Numbered from the stretch's first letter, positions 1-11,973 are shown. The stretch is 23,020 bases of DNA from Sphaeroforma sirkka (GCA_001586965.3 LUCW03002126.1:1-23020); one strand, 5' to 3'. The notes: generated by a model from the letters alone, not told the origin. Program-made: numbers and translations.

Positions 1-189
1 ACGCTGTTTCTCCGCCGGACTCGCTTGTACGAAAAACGCCAGTTGACCCTCTGCATCTGCCATTGCCACTGAGATTTCTCGCGCTGTGTCTAAGCACATG
101 ACATATTTTGTATGCTTTGGTTCTGCATAACCAAGTCGCTGTGAAAACAGCGGGTCCAGTTGAATCCATTGGGAGGACCCACCCGTGCT

Positions 190-1060
190 ACTACGAGGTA
201 TGACCCCATGGTGTCTTCCACATGCGTATATGCGTACTTGTAGGAACGTGTGTGGTGTCCGTGGTACCAGCACCGGTTCTGTCTGCAATAACTGCTTGAA
301 CAGGTCGAACCATGGTGCTCTTGGTACCCCATGGTAGACATACTGTGGCCCGTGCCGTCGGCTCCTATCTTGCGTAACATCCTGTGTATCTGTTCCCCAG
401 AATTGGGTTCATCCATCCATCGACTATCGACCAGTCGTGGGCAAACGCTCCTTCCCCATCATCCTTCGTCAGAACCGAGAAGAAGCTGAGCGTTGGTTGG
501 GTCCGCAAATACATCTATGTCATTCGGTCCAAAGTGTTGTTGCGCTTGTTCCAAAGTAACTGGGGAATAAACTGCCAGCCGTCTGTATACATTATTTCGA
601 GTTCGTCCTGCTCCGCTGTCCCTCGTGTACTCTACTTAACATGTCCGGGAGCACATTTGTCTCTCCTGGTATATGCGATATGGTAAAGTTGAATGGCGCG
701 ATAATATGATGCCATCTCTGAAGCATCGGATTAAGCTTGAGCTGTGTGTTCATATACACAAGGGCCTTGTGGTCCGTGAAGACCGCAAACCGTTGCCCAT
801 CAAGTATTCCCTGAAATGTGTCAGTCCATATACCAATGCCAGTAACTCCTTCATAGGTGTGGCGTAGTTCTGTTGCGCATGGTTCAGAGTCTTACTAAAG
901 AACATTAAGTAATGTTTCTTACCGTCGACCCATTGGAATAGCGCTCCCCAAACCGTAATCGCTAGCGTCGGTTTCCAAGTTCAAGGAATGCCGTCGACCG
1001 GAAAGTGTAACGCCACAGCATTCACCACTGCGTCCTTCATTGCCTGCCACGCCTGTGCAT
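190..1060 (-). pseudogene. RNase H and methyltransferase-like region of the left element (fossil)
   Basis: This segment corresponds to 12040-12900 of the right copy. It includes the RNase H part with TDHRAL-like sequence, followed by the module that in the right copy contains GWMNPPW. Integrase should follow but the window ends at position 1, within the short linker before it. The region looks broken in this copy. Confidence 0.6.
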
Positions 1061-2440
1061 GTTCTCCTCCCAACGATCACCTATCAACTCCTTTGGTTTG
1101 AGTTTGCAAAATTCGCGCAAGGGTGCAACCGTGTTCGCGAAATTAGGCAGATGTTCGTGGAGGTAATTTGCTAAACCCAACGCCGAGGCTATATCTTTGT
1201 ACCGTAGTGGTGTGGGCCATTCGATCAGCTTGGCCTGCTTTTCATGGTCAATGTCAATGCCTTGTGCCGATACTTTCTTCCCTAGGATCATGACTTCGGA
1301 GATAGCGAAGTGGCACTTGGCAGCAGGTTAAGCTTAAAACTGTGGTATGTTAAGCGTTGTATCACCTTCTGCACCGTCCTAACGTGTTCGTCATAACCGT
1401 CACTGGCGATAACTATGTCATCGATATAGTGGTGAACCGGTAAGCCATCAAGTATTGTACTCAAGGTACGTTGGAACTGCTGCGTGAGTACATGAAGACC
1501 GAACGGTGCTGATGTGAACGAGTACTGATAACGTTCGTGTGTAAAACTAAATAAGTATTGTGAGTCTGGATGGATGGGCAGCCTGTGGTATGCAGCCGAT
1601 ATGTCCAGCGTCGTGTAGTACTTCTTACTCTTGAGGCGAGATATGAGTTCGTTGACCTTGGGGATCAGGAACTGGTCACCAGGAATAAGCGCGTTAACGG
1701 CACGCATGTCTAAACACACGCGTACCTTCTTGACGTTGCCTTCCGCATCGAATGTCGGTACCGCAAGGAGAGGAAGATTAACAGTCGTTGGTGTCGTTCG
1801 TTTCGTGATCACCAAATCCGTCAACCACTTCTTCACTTGTTCATCCACATAGGGGAGCCATCGATCGGATACGAAGTTACGCGTCGATCGCCGCATCTGC
1901 AACGCTTGTTCATGGGTTACTGGGATGGTTACCTCACTCCCTTCCAGACGACAGCGCGCGTTGTCGGCAATTTTCGCATTGGCTTCCAAATCCTGTGCCA
2001 ACCGTTGGCGTACATCGACGGGTTCCGTCGTGTTAGGTGCCTGTCGGCGTGGTATGGGTTCGAGGAGCTCATCTAGTTCTGTGGGGTCTATTGGTGCAAG
2101 TGGCGATTGGATACCGCCTATGTATAGGCCCAAGCCTTTCAACATATCTTGCCCCACTATAACATCTATACCCGTCGGCAAGTTCATCAATTCTAATGAA
2201 CCGTCGACAATTCTGGTACCGTACCTTATAGGTACCACTTCCGTCGTCCCCAGTCGAGGAGTTCGCACCGCCTTGTCAGCTAAATATATAAATGACCCAG
2301 GTGGTGCCGGAGTTATTGGTCGGCCAAGGAGGTCTGCGGATGTCTGTGAGATACAACTTCTATTTGCTCCCGTGTCTATCAAGGGCTTTTGAACGTACGT
2401 CCGTTGATTTGTACTTGAATATAGACTCGGTTGTCTGACG
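1060..2440 (-). pseudogene. protease and reverse transcriptase region of the left element (fossil)
   Basis: The aspartic protease core LIDTGANRSCIS and the reverse-transcriptase motifs VCLDMRAVNALIP, TTLDISAAYHRLPIHP, FTSAPFGL and HHYIDDIVIASDG can be read in order on the minus strand. The order protease then RT is that of Ty3/gypsy pol, and FGL followed by YIDD is typical of that RT family. It matches the right copy at 10620-11990 nearly throughout. As a whole it looks broken. Confidence 0.85.
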
Positions 2441-2524
2441 TCAGCAATGGGTCTTGTATTGCCATCACTGCTCCAATCGTGGTAACAAATATGAAGCTCT
2501 ATCCGACTCAGACACCCTCACCTC

Positions 2525-4771
2525 TCATGCATGATCGGCTACCGACTCCCACGTCTCATAGGTGTGGTTTGGTGTTGACGTCATGTGCTCGAAGTCTTCG
2601 TAAAGGATCGTGTTGATATGAATCTCTGTAGCTTCCGATGGTGGAGCCAAGTCTTCGTCCTGTGTAATCGCATTCACCTGTACTTGAGGCGTCGGACGTA
2701 TTGTAACTACGTCTCTAGTCTGGGATGTATTCTGCCCCTGTCCTGCGGTTGACGTTGTGGACGGTCTGTGTACCGATTGTACGTCCCTCAAAGGACGAAT
2801 GTTGTCGTATAGCCTTGCCCGACCCTCCGCGCTCACCGCTTGCGACGCCCTGAAATGATGACACCGTGGATGTGCCTACCACCTGGTGGCGCCTGTGCCT
2901 GGCACCCCGCACAAGTCGTTGGTACCGTAGGTTAGGGCCGTTGAGTCAATTCTGCGTTTGTCGTCTACTCGTCTGTAGGTTGGGGCGGCTATTGGTGTGG
3001 TCGCGACTTCCATTGGTCGTCGGGCCCTCGCGGTTGTTGCGACCCTGGAAACATGCTGTCGTACGTTGCTGTGCATCCTGAATGTCAGGGCTCAACAGCT
3101 GTATAAGCTCGTGTGTCTTCATCAGTTGCCATTTGGGATGCAACTGTAGAGTACGTTCATACGTACGGCCGTTGAGAGCTTCTTCTAACAGTTGTACAAT
3201 GCAGTGGTTCACTAAATTCTGTTGGAAGTCGGCATCTGTCTGGCACCGTTCACGTGCCCTCCTGTGGTTCTCCATGAGCTGTGTCATTTGTTCCATAAGA
3301 GGAGTGTGCATGTTCCGACTTTGGCCCTTGGCTAACTTGCGAAACGCGAGATCGACAGTGGCTTGTGTTTCGTGCGAACAGATCTGTTCGATCTGTAGCT
3401 GAGGTGTGCATGTCTTCAACCGTTCAGAGTTGTCGCGGATGTAGTCCAGCGTTGACTTCTCCGCCTTGAAGTAAGATAGTACCTTATGAAACCATGTAAG
3501 GTTCCAACTCTCGTCCAGCCCTGCGATTTGTGCGTTCTTGAACGCCTCGAGGAGAGCCCCTCTTGTGTCCCGTTCCATAATATCATGTAGGTAGTATCTG
3601 TTCGACGGCCAATCAGGCCACGTACGTGGTGAAGGTACGGGACGCTTCTCTACCGGTCGGGACTCTAAATGTAGCTCGAAGTGTCTCAATCACGCCCCGA
3701 AGAGCTTCAGCTCGAGCCGTGTTATTCTCCTCGATTGCTTGGCATAGCTCGTCACTTAAATGTAGTATCCGTGCGTGTAGCGCCTGTCGCCTTTTCTCGA
3801 TACTAGCCGGTGTGGGCGGAGGCACTGTTGTCTCCTTCTCTTGTCGTTTTAGGTGTCTGTACATATTCACTGGGCGCTTCTTTCTCGCCCCACTGACGTT
3901 GCTGTTGTTGGCGCAGGTTCGTACTTAATCGGTCCTGTCTATTCTTCACCGCCTCCTTACCTTGAGGATTCTGTCTGGCTAATACTTGTTCATGTGCGAA
4001 CTCTTGAAAAGTTGGTGTGTTCTCACTGGCAGACAGAGTATCATTCTCCTCGGTTGAACTGTCCTCTGACCCTGGTGATTTGTACCCGAGTCCATAAAAC
4101 GGACGCTCACAGCCTTGAATTCGGAAGGTAGGGTTGTCTTCGTCCTCTGGTACTGCCTGTACCCGTTCGTGTGCGTCAGAAGAACTCTCCTTAGCGGCCG
4201 GCCCCTATTGTAGTTCGTCCGGCGTTTATGCGCTGTAACCTCTGTTCGTATTTTTCAAAGAGAGACTGCTGTTGTGTCATCAGCTCCGTGAGTTTCTGAG
4301 CTGACGATTGTTCCCGTGCCGTTTCCTTGTTGTTGGTACGGTTCCGGTGACGCTTCCGCTTGTTAGGTGGGAGGCGTGGTGGGTCATTACTGGGAAAAAA
4401 GGCCCTGGAGTATCCCGAGACGAACGAGGGGACAGCCCTTCACTGGCTACCTGTTCACCAATAAAAAAGTCTGACTACTGTCAGCACGCAGGTCGGGTAC
4501 TTCCTTGGTCTCACCCTCGAATATGACATCCTCGTCAGATTGTGCAGGTCCATTTTGTTTGCTGTTGGTGGCTGCTTGTCGTCCGCGGAAATAATGTGTG
4601 GAGCCCCAAGATGTGTCTGTTGTTGCCCCTCCAGAGCCTGACCTGAGTGCGGAGCGGAGCGTTCCGTATGGGACTGACGACGTTTAGTTCCACGTCGGTC
4701 GATATCATCTTCCTTGCGGCGCTCAGGATTCAAGAGTTGCTGTCTACGACTTTGGCGGGGGGGTAGGACAT
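2525..4771 (-). pseudogene. gag region of the left element (fossil)
   Basis: This minus-strand region matches the right gag region almost base for base. It encodes a hydrophilic, Gln- and Glu-rich N-terminal part, then a helical capsid-like segment with motifs such as WNLTWFHKVL and TPLMEQMTQLMENHRRARER, then a basic Arg-rich tail. It lies between the leader and the protease, where gag sits in Ty3/gypsy elements. No named capsid family can be assigned by eye. The region looks broken in this copy. Confidence 0.65.
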
Positions 4772-6057
4772 GGTTGGTGAGTTGTTTGTCAATGGAGAAC
4801 TAGAAATGTGTGCGAATGAACTGATAGAGTACTGAATATAAATATCCATTTTCTATTAAATTTCATCCTTCAAACACATAACGTCTCGACATCGATCTCC
4901 GAGGAACTCGTGGGTTCCCTCGTGACTGTTTCATTTCCTACACTAACATCAGTAGTGTGGATAGTCTATCTACTCTAACACTACCAGCTGTCTTACTCTT
5001 CATCCCACAATAACATATGGTTGAGTGCCTCATTAGTCGGAGCCACTTCTTGTTCTACTCCTCGCCAGCTCTTGCTCCGGCCTAATGACGGCCTATTCGC
5101 AGGACCCTGTTGGGAACTTCCCTCATCGCTCCTCTTTTTACTCTTCTTACCCGTGATGTCCTTGTCATGTGCTGTTGCGGTTGTTGGAATATGCTTCTTC
5201 GATCTAAGAACGATTGCTCGTTATTGCACTCCTAAACTAAGCTGCCGTCAACCACACCTTCTGTGCATACTGTTGATCCTCTCCGTTGACCTGATTTATC
5301 TGGAAGTTCTAGTGATTTGAGTGTGTTCGCATATCATTTTCACAATTTAACCTTGTATTTACTTGCATCGTTCGTGTTATGTGCGCCCCCACCCTTATAT
5401 GCTCCTAATAACTCATAGGTGCTTACTTGTGTCTCTGTATGCTTCCTAATATCCCATTCTGAAAACTTTTGTAAAATAATCTAGTATGCCGCTGATTCTT
5501 TTGCGTCATCGTACTAACCGAGTCGGTACTAACCATGTACATCTCCCATCTCTACTACACTACTGTGGATCCTAAAGAACTTTCTTCTAACAACTTCTTA
5601 AATACAATTTAAGCTCATTAGCTTGCAATTCGATTTGTACTTGTCTCACACTGAAAATAACCTTCCTACCTGTACTCACAAATGACTACTTATCTGTGGA
5701 TTCTGACTGATTGTCTGATTTCGTCATTTGATCGTCGTGAGACCTTCCTTGTTGACCCTGGTTAATGTTCTGCTTGATTGGAATGTTCGCTCCTTCGGGT
5801 TCACTCGTATTAGTAGATTCTTTCTTCATCCTCGTCGTCCACACGTCGTTAATCCAACGACTAAATCGTCAATAATAAAACGTTCGGATAATCTAAATCG
5901 TTCAATTTTGATGCGAAATTCTCTGTTCGCATTGTCTTTCAATTGTTATACTTATAACAAAAAAAAAAAAATATGTGCCAGCTACTGACTAATTCATATT
6001 CTGTAGCTTTCTCTGTAATTACTAATAAACTAACAACTTCTATGGTAAGTTAAAAAA
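4772..6057 (-). other. Leader (5' untranslated region) of the left element
   Basis: About 1.3 kb lies between the LTR and the first plausible gag start and shows no convincing protein. The part from 4772 to 5860 is nearly identical to 7239-8326 in the right copy. From 5861 to 6057 only short blocks still match, such as GAAGTTGTTAGT and TTATTAGTAATTAC. A 13-nt A run lies near 5960. Short open frames here are read as chance, since none resembles a gag or any known family. Confidence 0.6.
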
Positions 6058-6307
6058 TGTAGTAAGTATACGCGAGATAAATGTATCTCAACGTTCTCCC
6101 TCCTCAGGGACTGGGGGACGTTGTTCATTTATTAGTAATTATAAACAGTAATCCTAAAATGACTGACTCTTAAATGAGTCATTAGTCATGTGCTGTAAAA
6201 CCAGCAAAACCCTAAAACCCAGTTTATCAGATTATTCTGATAAACTGTAAAACTTGTAATAAACCTAAAATAATCAAATAAATATAAGTACTTGTATTCT
6301 GACCACA
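6058..6307 (-). repeat. 5' LTR of the left element (250 bp)
   Basis: On the minus strand it begins TGTGGTCAG and ends CTTACTACA, giving the TG...CA termini of LTRs. It aligns over its full length with 15548-15795, with only a few differences. It contains a perfect hairpin (GTTTATCAGA / TCTGATAAAC, 4-nt loop, near 6221-6244), a TGACTC/GAGTCA inverted repeat and a stem built on AACGT/ACGTT. It also carries CCCTAAAA-type motifs. The leader of the element follows directly. No convincing tRNA primer-binding site beginning TGG was found next to its 3' end. Confidence 0.8.
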
Positions 6308-6329
6308 TGTTCTTGATAGAAGCGACTTG

Positions 6330-6838
6330 AATTGGTGTATATGAACACACAGCTAAAGCTGAATCCTCGATGCTACAACGATGGCATCACATCATAATGC
6401 TTTTCAATTTCCTTATCTCGCACATGGTGGGGTATAAAGAACGTGCTACCAGACGCGTGGTCAGCAATGAAGGCTTCATGAGGGAACTGTTGAGACTGTA
6501 GTAGCGTGGCAAAAGGTACTAGTATGCAGAATGTTGGCAACTTTTTCCAGATTACTTTGAGCAAGCGCAACGGATTATGGGTGAGAATAAGTTGCCATGT
6601 CGATGTCCTTGCTTTCCTCAGTCTCAACAGGATCACCATTTGCCACGCTACTACACCGAAGATGACAAGGGTGGAGCGTTTGCACATTGTTGGAAAGATA
6701 TAGATGGATGGATGAACCCACCATGGAGATTAATCCATAATGTTGCGCAAGATACGATCAGAGAGGGCCACAGCTACGGCGTGTCGATGTCGAGCCTTGG
6801 TTCCAGTTATTCAAGTCGCTTCTACTAAGAGAGACCCA
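6330..6838 (+). mobile_element. Diverged fragment of a third, related retroelement (fossil)
   Basis: The spacer between the two head-to-head elements is not unique sequence. From the block GTGTATATGAACACACAGCT near 6335 it follows 12339-12830 of the right element at clearly lower similarity. Shared peptide motifs include YFEQAQ, GAFAH and DGWMNPPW. It therefore covers the end of RNase H and the methyltransferase-like module of an older or different lineage. No LTRs of its own are visible. The 5' LTR of the left element begins about 23 bp to its left, and the diverged 5' LTR of the right element begins at its right. Confidence 0.8.
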
Positions 6839-6844
6839 CCCATT

Positions 6845-7070
6845 AGTTTATTTATCCTCCTCAAAAATTTTAAAGTTTATTAGAAGTTTGGCAAGAATAA
6901 TCTGATTATGAGGTCACACAGCACATTAATGACTCAGGCCCACGCAATCATTTTACAGATTCCAGCGACGTTTTCAGCACGATCAAATGATGCCGAACCG
7001 TCCTCAGTATCGAAAGTCACCCGTTGAGATACGTCTCGGCTAGTATCGATCGCTACCTCGGAAGTATTTG
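6845..7070 (+). repeat. Diverged 5' LTR of the right element
   Basis: Blocks in the same order as the good LTR copies can be recognised: GTTTATTAGAAGTTT, GAATAATCTGAT, CACAGCACATTAATGACTCA and GTTGAGATAC. Between them the similarity is poor and several stretches differ in length. The edges are approximate. After it the leader blocks GAAGTTGTTAGT and TTATTAGTAATTACTA appear as in the left element. It is much less like the element's own 3' LTR than the LTR of the left element is. Confidence 0.5.
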
Positions 7071-8326
7071 ACGGATTCTCCAGATGAAGTTGTTAGTATT
7101 ATTAGTAATTACTAAAACCCTAAACCCTAAAATTAGTCAGTAATGGCACATAGCTCATTTGAGGGCCGAAGCTAAAGACAAATTTGTGAGAATTTACGCA
7201 TTGAAATTTGAACGATTTACGTTTATATTGACATCCGGTCGTTGGATTAACGACGTGGACGACGAGGATGAAGAAAGAATCTACTAATACGAGTGAACCC
7301 GAAGGAGCGAACATTCCAATCAAGCAGAACATTAACCAGGGTCAACAAGGAAGGTCTCACGACGATCAAATGACGAAATCAGACAATCAGTCAGAATCCA
7401 CAGATAAGTAGTCATTTGTGAGTACAGGTAGGAAGGTTATTTTCAGTGTGAGACAAGTACAAATCGAATTGCAAGCTAATGAGCTTAAATTGTATTTAAG
7501 AAGTTGTTAGAAGAAAGTTCTTTAGGATCACACAGTAGTGTAGTAGAGATGGGAGATGTACATGGTTAGTACCGACTCGGTTAGTACGATGACGCAAAGA
7601 ATCAGCGGCATACTAGATTATTTTACAAAAAAGTTTTCAGAATGGGATATTAGGAAGCATACAGAGACACAAGTAAGCACCTATGAGTTGTTAGGAGCAT
7701 ATAAGGGTGGGGGCGCACATAACACGAACGATGCAAGTAAATACAAGGTTAAATTGTGAAAAATGATATGCGAACACACTCAAATCACTAGAACTTCCAG
7801 ATAAATCAGGTCAACGGAGAGGATCAACAGTATGCACAGAAGGTGTGGTTGACGGCAGCTTAGTTTAGGAGTGCAATAACGAGCAATCGTTCTTAGATCG
7901 AGAAGCATATTCCAACAACCGCAACAGCACATGACAAGGACATCACGGGTAAGAAGAGTAAAAGAGGAGCGATGAGGGAAGTTCCCAACAGGGTCCTGCG
8001 AATAGGCCGTCATTAGGCCGGAGCAAGAGCTGGCGAGGAGTAGAACAAGAAGTGGCTCCGACTAATGAGGCACTCAACCATATGTTATTGTGGGATGAAG
8101 AGTAAGACAGCTGGTAGTGTTAGAGTAGATAGACTATCCACACTACTGATGTTAGTGTAGGAAATGAAACAGTCACGAGGGAACCCACGAGTTCCTCGGA
8201 GATCGATGTCGAGACGTTATGTGTTTGAAGGATGAAATTTAATAGAAAATGGATATTTATATTCAGTACTCTATCAGTTCATTCGCACACATTTCTAGTT
8301 CTCCATTGACAAACAACTCACCAACC
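7071..8326 (+). other. Leader (5' untranslated region) of the right element
   Basis: About 1.25 kb without a supportable protein lies between the LTR-like segment and gag. Near 7113-7131 it carries two TTTAGGG-type units (as AAACCCTAAACCCTAAAA). From 7239 onward it is almost identical to the left leader; before that it matches only in short blocks. High conservation without coding may reflect recency alone. Confidence 0.55.
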
Positions 8327-10569
8327 ATGTCCTACCCCGCCAAAGTCGTAGACAGCAACTCTTGAATCCTGAGCGCCGCAAGGAAGATGATATCGACCGA
8401 CGTGGAACTAAACGTCGTCAGTCCCATACGGAACGCTCCGCTCCGCACTCAGGTCAGGCTCTGGGGGGCAACAACAGACACATCTTGGGGCACCACACAT
8501 TATTTCCGCGGACGACAAGCAGCCACCAACAGCAAACAAAAATGGACCTGCACAATCTGACGAGGATGTCATATTCGAGGGTGAGACCAAGGAAGTACCC
8601 GACCTGCGTGCTGACAGTAGTCAGACTTTTATTGGTGAACAGGTAGCCAGTGAAGGGCTGTCCCCTCGTTCGTCTCGGGATACTCCAGGGGCCTTTTTTC
8701 CCAGTAATGACCCACCACGCCTCCCACCTAACAAGCGGAAGCGTCACCGGAACCGTACCAACAACAAGGAAACGGCACGGGAACAATCGTCAGCTCAGAA
8801 ACTCACGGAGCTGATGACACAACAGCAGTCTCTCTTTGAAAAATACGAACAGAGGTTACAGCGCATAAACGCCGGACGAACTACAATAGGGCCGGCCGCT
8901 AAGGAGAGTTCTTCTGACGCACACGAACGGGTACAGGCAGTACCAGAGGACGAAGACAACTCTACCTTCCGAATTCAAGGCTGTGAGCGTCCGTTTTATG
9001 GACTCGGGTACAAATCACCAGGGTCAGAGGACAGTTCAACCGAGGAGAATGATACTCTGTCTGCCAGTGAGAACACACCAACTTTTCAAGAGTTCGCACA
9101 TGAACAAGTATTAGCCAGACAGAATCCTCAAGGTAAGGAGGCGGTGAAGAATAGACAGGACCGATTAAGTACGAACCTGCGCCAACAACAGCAACGTCAG
9201 TGGGGCGAGAAAGAAGCGCCCAGTGAATATGTACAGACACCTAAACGACAAGAGAAGGAGACAACAGTGCCTCCGCCCACACCGGCTAGTATCGAGAAAA
9301 GGCGACAGGCGCTACACGCACGGATACTACATTTAAGTGACGAGCTATGCCAAGCAATCGAGGAGAATAACACGGCTCGAGCTGAAGCTCTTCGGGGCGT
9401 GATTGAGACACTTCGAGCTACATTTAGAGTCCCGACCGGTAGAGAAGCGTCCCGTACCTTCACCACGTACGTGGCCTGATTGGCCGTCGAACAGATACTA
9501 CCTACATGATATTATGGAACGGGACACAAGAGAGGCTCTCCTCGAGGCGTTCAAGAACGCACAAATCGCAGGGCTGGACGAGAGTTGGAACCTTACATGG
9601 TTTCATAAGGTACTATCTTACTTCAAGGCGGAGAAGTCAACGCTGGACTACATCCGCGACAACTCTGAACGGTTGAAGACATGCACACCTCAGCTACAGA
9701 TCGAACAGATCTGTTCGCACGAAACACAAGCCACTGTCGATCTCGCGTTTCGCAAGTTAGCCAAGGGCCAAAGTCGGAACATGCACACTCCTCTTATGGA
9801 ACAAATGACACAGCTCATGGAGAACCACAGGAGGGCACGTGAACGGTGCCAGACAGATGCCGACTTCCAACAGAATTTAGTGAACCACTGCATTGTACAA
9901 CTGTTAGAAGAAGCTCTCAACGGCCGTACGTATGAACGTACTCTACAGTTGCATCCCAAATGGCAACTGATGAAGACACACGAGCTTATACAGCTGTTGA
10001 GCCCTGACATTCAGGATGCACAGCAACGTACGACAGCATGTTTCCAGGGTCGCAACAACCGCGAGGGCCCGACGACCAATGGAAGTCGCGACCACACCAA
10101 TAGCCGCCCCAACCTACAGACGAGTAGACGACAAACGCAGAATTGGACTCAACGGCCCTAACCTACGGTACCAACGACTTGTGCGGGGTGCCAGGCACAG
10201 GCGCCACCAGGTGGTAGGCACATCCCACGGTGTCATCATTTCAGGGCGTCGCAAGCGGTGAGCGCGGAGGGTCGGGCAAGGCTATACGACAACATTCGTC
10301 CTTTGAGGGACGTACAATCGGTACACAGACCGTCCACAACGTCAACCGCAGGGCAGGGGCAGAATACATCCCAGACTAGAGACGTAGTTACAATACGTCC
10401 GACGCCTCAAGTACAGGTGAATGCGATTACACAGGACGAAGACTTGGCTCCACCATCGGAAGCTACAGAGATTCATATCAACACGATCCTTTACGAAGAC
10501 TTCGAGCACATGTCGTCAACACCAAACCACACCTATGAGACGTGGGAGTCGGTAGCCGATCATGCATGA
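8327..10569 (+). pseudogene. gag region of the right element (fossil)
   Basis: The N-terminal part is hydrophilic, rich in Gln, Glu and Ser, with the coiled-coil-like LFEKYEQRLQRINAGR and a later Glu-rich helix LHLSDELCQAIEEN. A helical capsid-like stretch follows, with DESWNLTWFHKVLSYF and MEQMTQLMENHRRARER. Near 10170-10230 one frame shows CAGC followed by HIPRC, a possible variant zinc knuckle of the nucleocapsid type with unusual spacing. Position before protease and RT supports gag. No specific capsid family is recognised by eye, and the region as a whole appears broken. Confidence 0.65.
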
Positions 10570-10572
10570 GAG

Positions 10573-11973
10573 GTGAGGGTGTCTGAGTCGGATAGGAGCT
10601 TCATATTTGTTACCACGATTGGAGCAGTGATGGCAATACAAGACCCATTGCTGACGTCAGACAACCGAGTCTATATTCAAGTACAAATCAACGGACGTAC
10701 GTTCAAAGCCTTGATAGACACGGGAGCAAATAGAAGTTGTATCTCACAGACATCCGCAGACCTCCTTGGCCGACCAATAACTCCGGCACCACCTGGGTCA
10801 TTTATATATTTAGCTGACAAGGCGGTGCGAACTCCTCGACTGGGGACGACGGAAGTGGTACCTATAAGGTACGGTACCAGAATTGTCGACGGTTCATTGG
10901 AATTGATGAACTTGCCGACGGGTATAGATGTTATAGTGGGGCAAGATATGTTGAAAGGCTTGGGCCTATACATAGGCGGTATCCAATCGCCACTTGCACC
11001 AATAGACCCCACAGAACTAGATGAGCTCCTCGAACCCATACCACGCCGACAAGCACCTAACACGACGGAACCCGTTGATGTACGCCAACGGTTGGCACAG
11101 GATTTGGAAGCCAATGCAAAAATTGCCGACAACGCGCGCTGTCGTCTGGAAGGGAGTGAGGTAACCATCCCAGTAACCCATGAACAAGCGTTGCAGATGC
11201 GGCGATCGACGCGTAACTTCGTATCCGATCGATGGCTCCCCTATGTGGATGAACAAGTGAAGAAGTGGTTGACGGATTTGGTGATCACGAAACGAACGAC
11301 ACCAACGACTGTTAATCTTCCTCTCCTTGCGGTACCGACATTCGATGCGGAAGGCAACGTCAAGAAGGTACGCGTGTGTTTAGACATGCGTGCCGTTAAC
11401 GCGCTTATTCCTGGTGACCAGTTCCTGATCCCCAAGGTTAACGAGCTCATATCTCGCCTCAAGAGTAAGAAGTACTACACGACGCTGGACATATCGGCTG
11501 CATACCACAGGCTGCCCATCCATCCAGACTCACAATACTTATTTAGTTTTACACACGAACGTTATCAGTACTCGTTCACATCAGCACCGTTCGGTCTTCA
11601 TGTACTCACGCAGCAGTTCCAACGTACCTTGAGTACAATACTTGATGGCTTACCGGTTCACCACTATATCGATGACATAGTTATCGCCAGTGACGGTTAT
11701 GACGAACACGTTAGGACGGTGCAGAAGGTGATACAACGCTTAACATACCACAGTTTTAAGCTTAACCCTGCCAAGTGCCACTTCGCTATCTCCGAAGTCA
11801 TGATCCTAGGGAAGAAAGTATCGGCACAAGGCATTGACATTGACCATGAAAAGCAGGCCAAGCTGATCGAATGGCCCACACCACTACGGTACAAAGATAT
11901 AGCCTCGGCGTTGGGTTTAGCAAATTACCTCCACGAACATCTGCCTAATTTCGCGAACACGGTTGCACCCTAG
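10573..11973 (+). pseudogene. protease and reverse transcriptase region of the right element (fossil)
   Basis: This long open stretch of about 466 residues contains an aspartic protease in its first third, with the catalytic DTGA in ALIDTGANRSCIS and the downstream hydrophobic GIDVIVGQDML. Reverse transcriptase follows with VCLDMRAVNALIP, KYYTTLDISAAYHRLPI, FTSAPFGLHVL and the catalytic HHYIDDIVIAS. The thumb and connection region includes NPAKCHF and GLANYLHEHLPNF, as in Ty3/gypsy elements. The order protease-RT-RNase H with integrase downstream is that of Metaviridae. In a living element the product would process Gag-Pol and copy the RNA into DNA in the particle. Confidence 0.9.

Larger units (their letters stand above)
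1..6307 (-). mobile_element. Left Ty3/gypsy-type LTR retrotransposon, 5' part (fossil, runs off the window)
   Basis: On the minus strand this element reads 5' LTR (6307-6058), leader (6057-4772), gag (about 4771-2525), protease and reverse transcriptase (about 2440-1060), RNase H (about 1060-590), a methyltransferase-like module (about 560-190) and the first residues before integrase, where the window ends. The family call rests on the part order, the aspartic protease DTGA, the YIDD reverse-transcriptase centre and the integrase of the near-identical right copy. Its body from 1 to 5860 mirrors 7239-13091 with few differences by eye. Its 250-bp 5' LTR is about 98% identical to the 3' LTR of the right element, so insertion was recent. 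It looks broken, with a handful of interruptions. The 3' half and its target-site duplication lie outside the window. Confidence 0.9.

Noticed and set aside
5021-5320. Leader open frame (also present inverted near 7780-8013) as an accessory gene of the element
   Set aside because: It lies in the leader on the strand opposite to the element, has no recognisable domain, and its presence in both copies follows from their near identity.
6000-6057. tRNA primer-binding site after the left LTR
   Set aside because: No TGG-initiated stretch adjoins the LTR end; a TGGCACATA block about 75 nt further in is shared by both copies but is too far away to call.
6058-6307. Terminal inverted repeats of one giant 9.7-kb element (6058-6307 with 15548-15795)
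   Set aside because: They are inverted relative to each other, but each sits at the correct end of a differently oriented element (5' LTR on the minus strand, 3' LTR on the plus strand), and the sequence between includes a fragment of a third copy.
8962-10010. Antisense open frames over gag in both copies
   Set aside because: They are mirror frames of a coding region and conserved only because the copies are almost identical.
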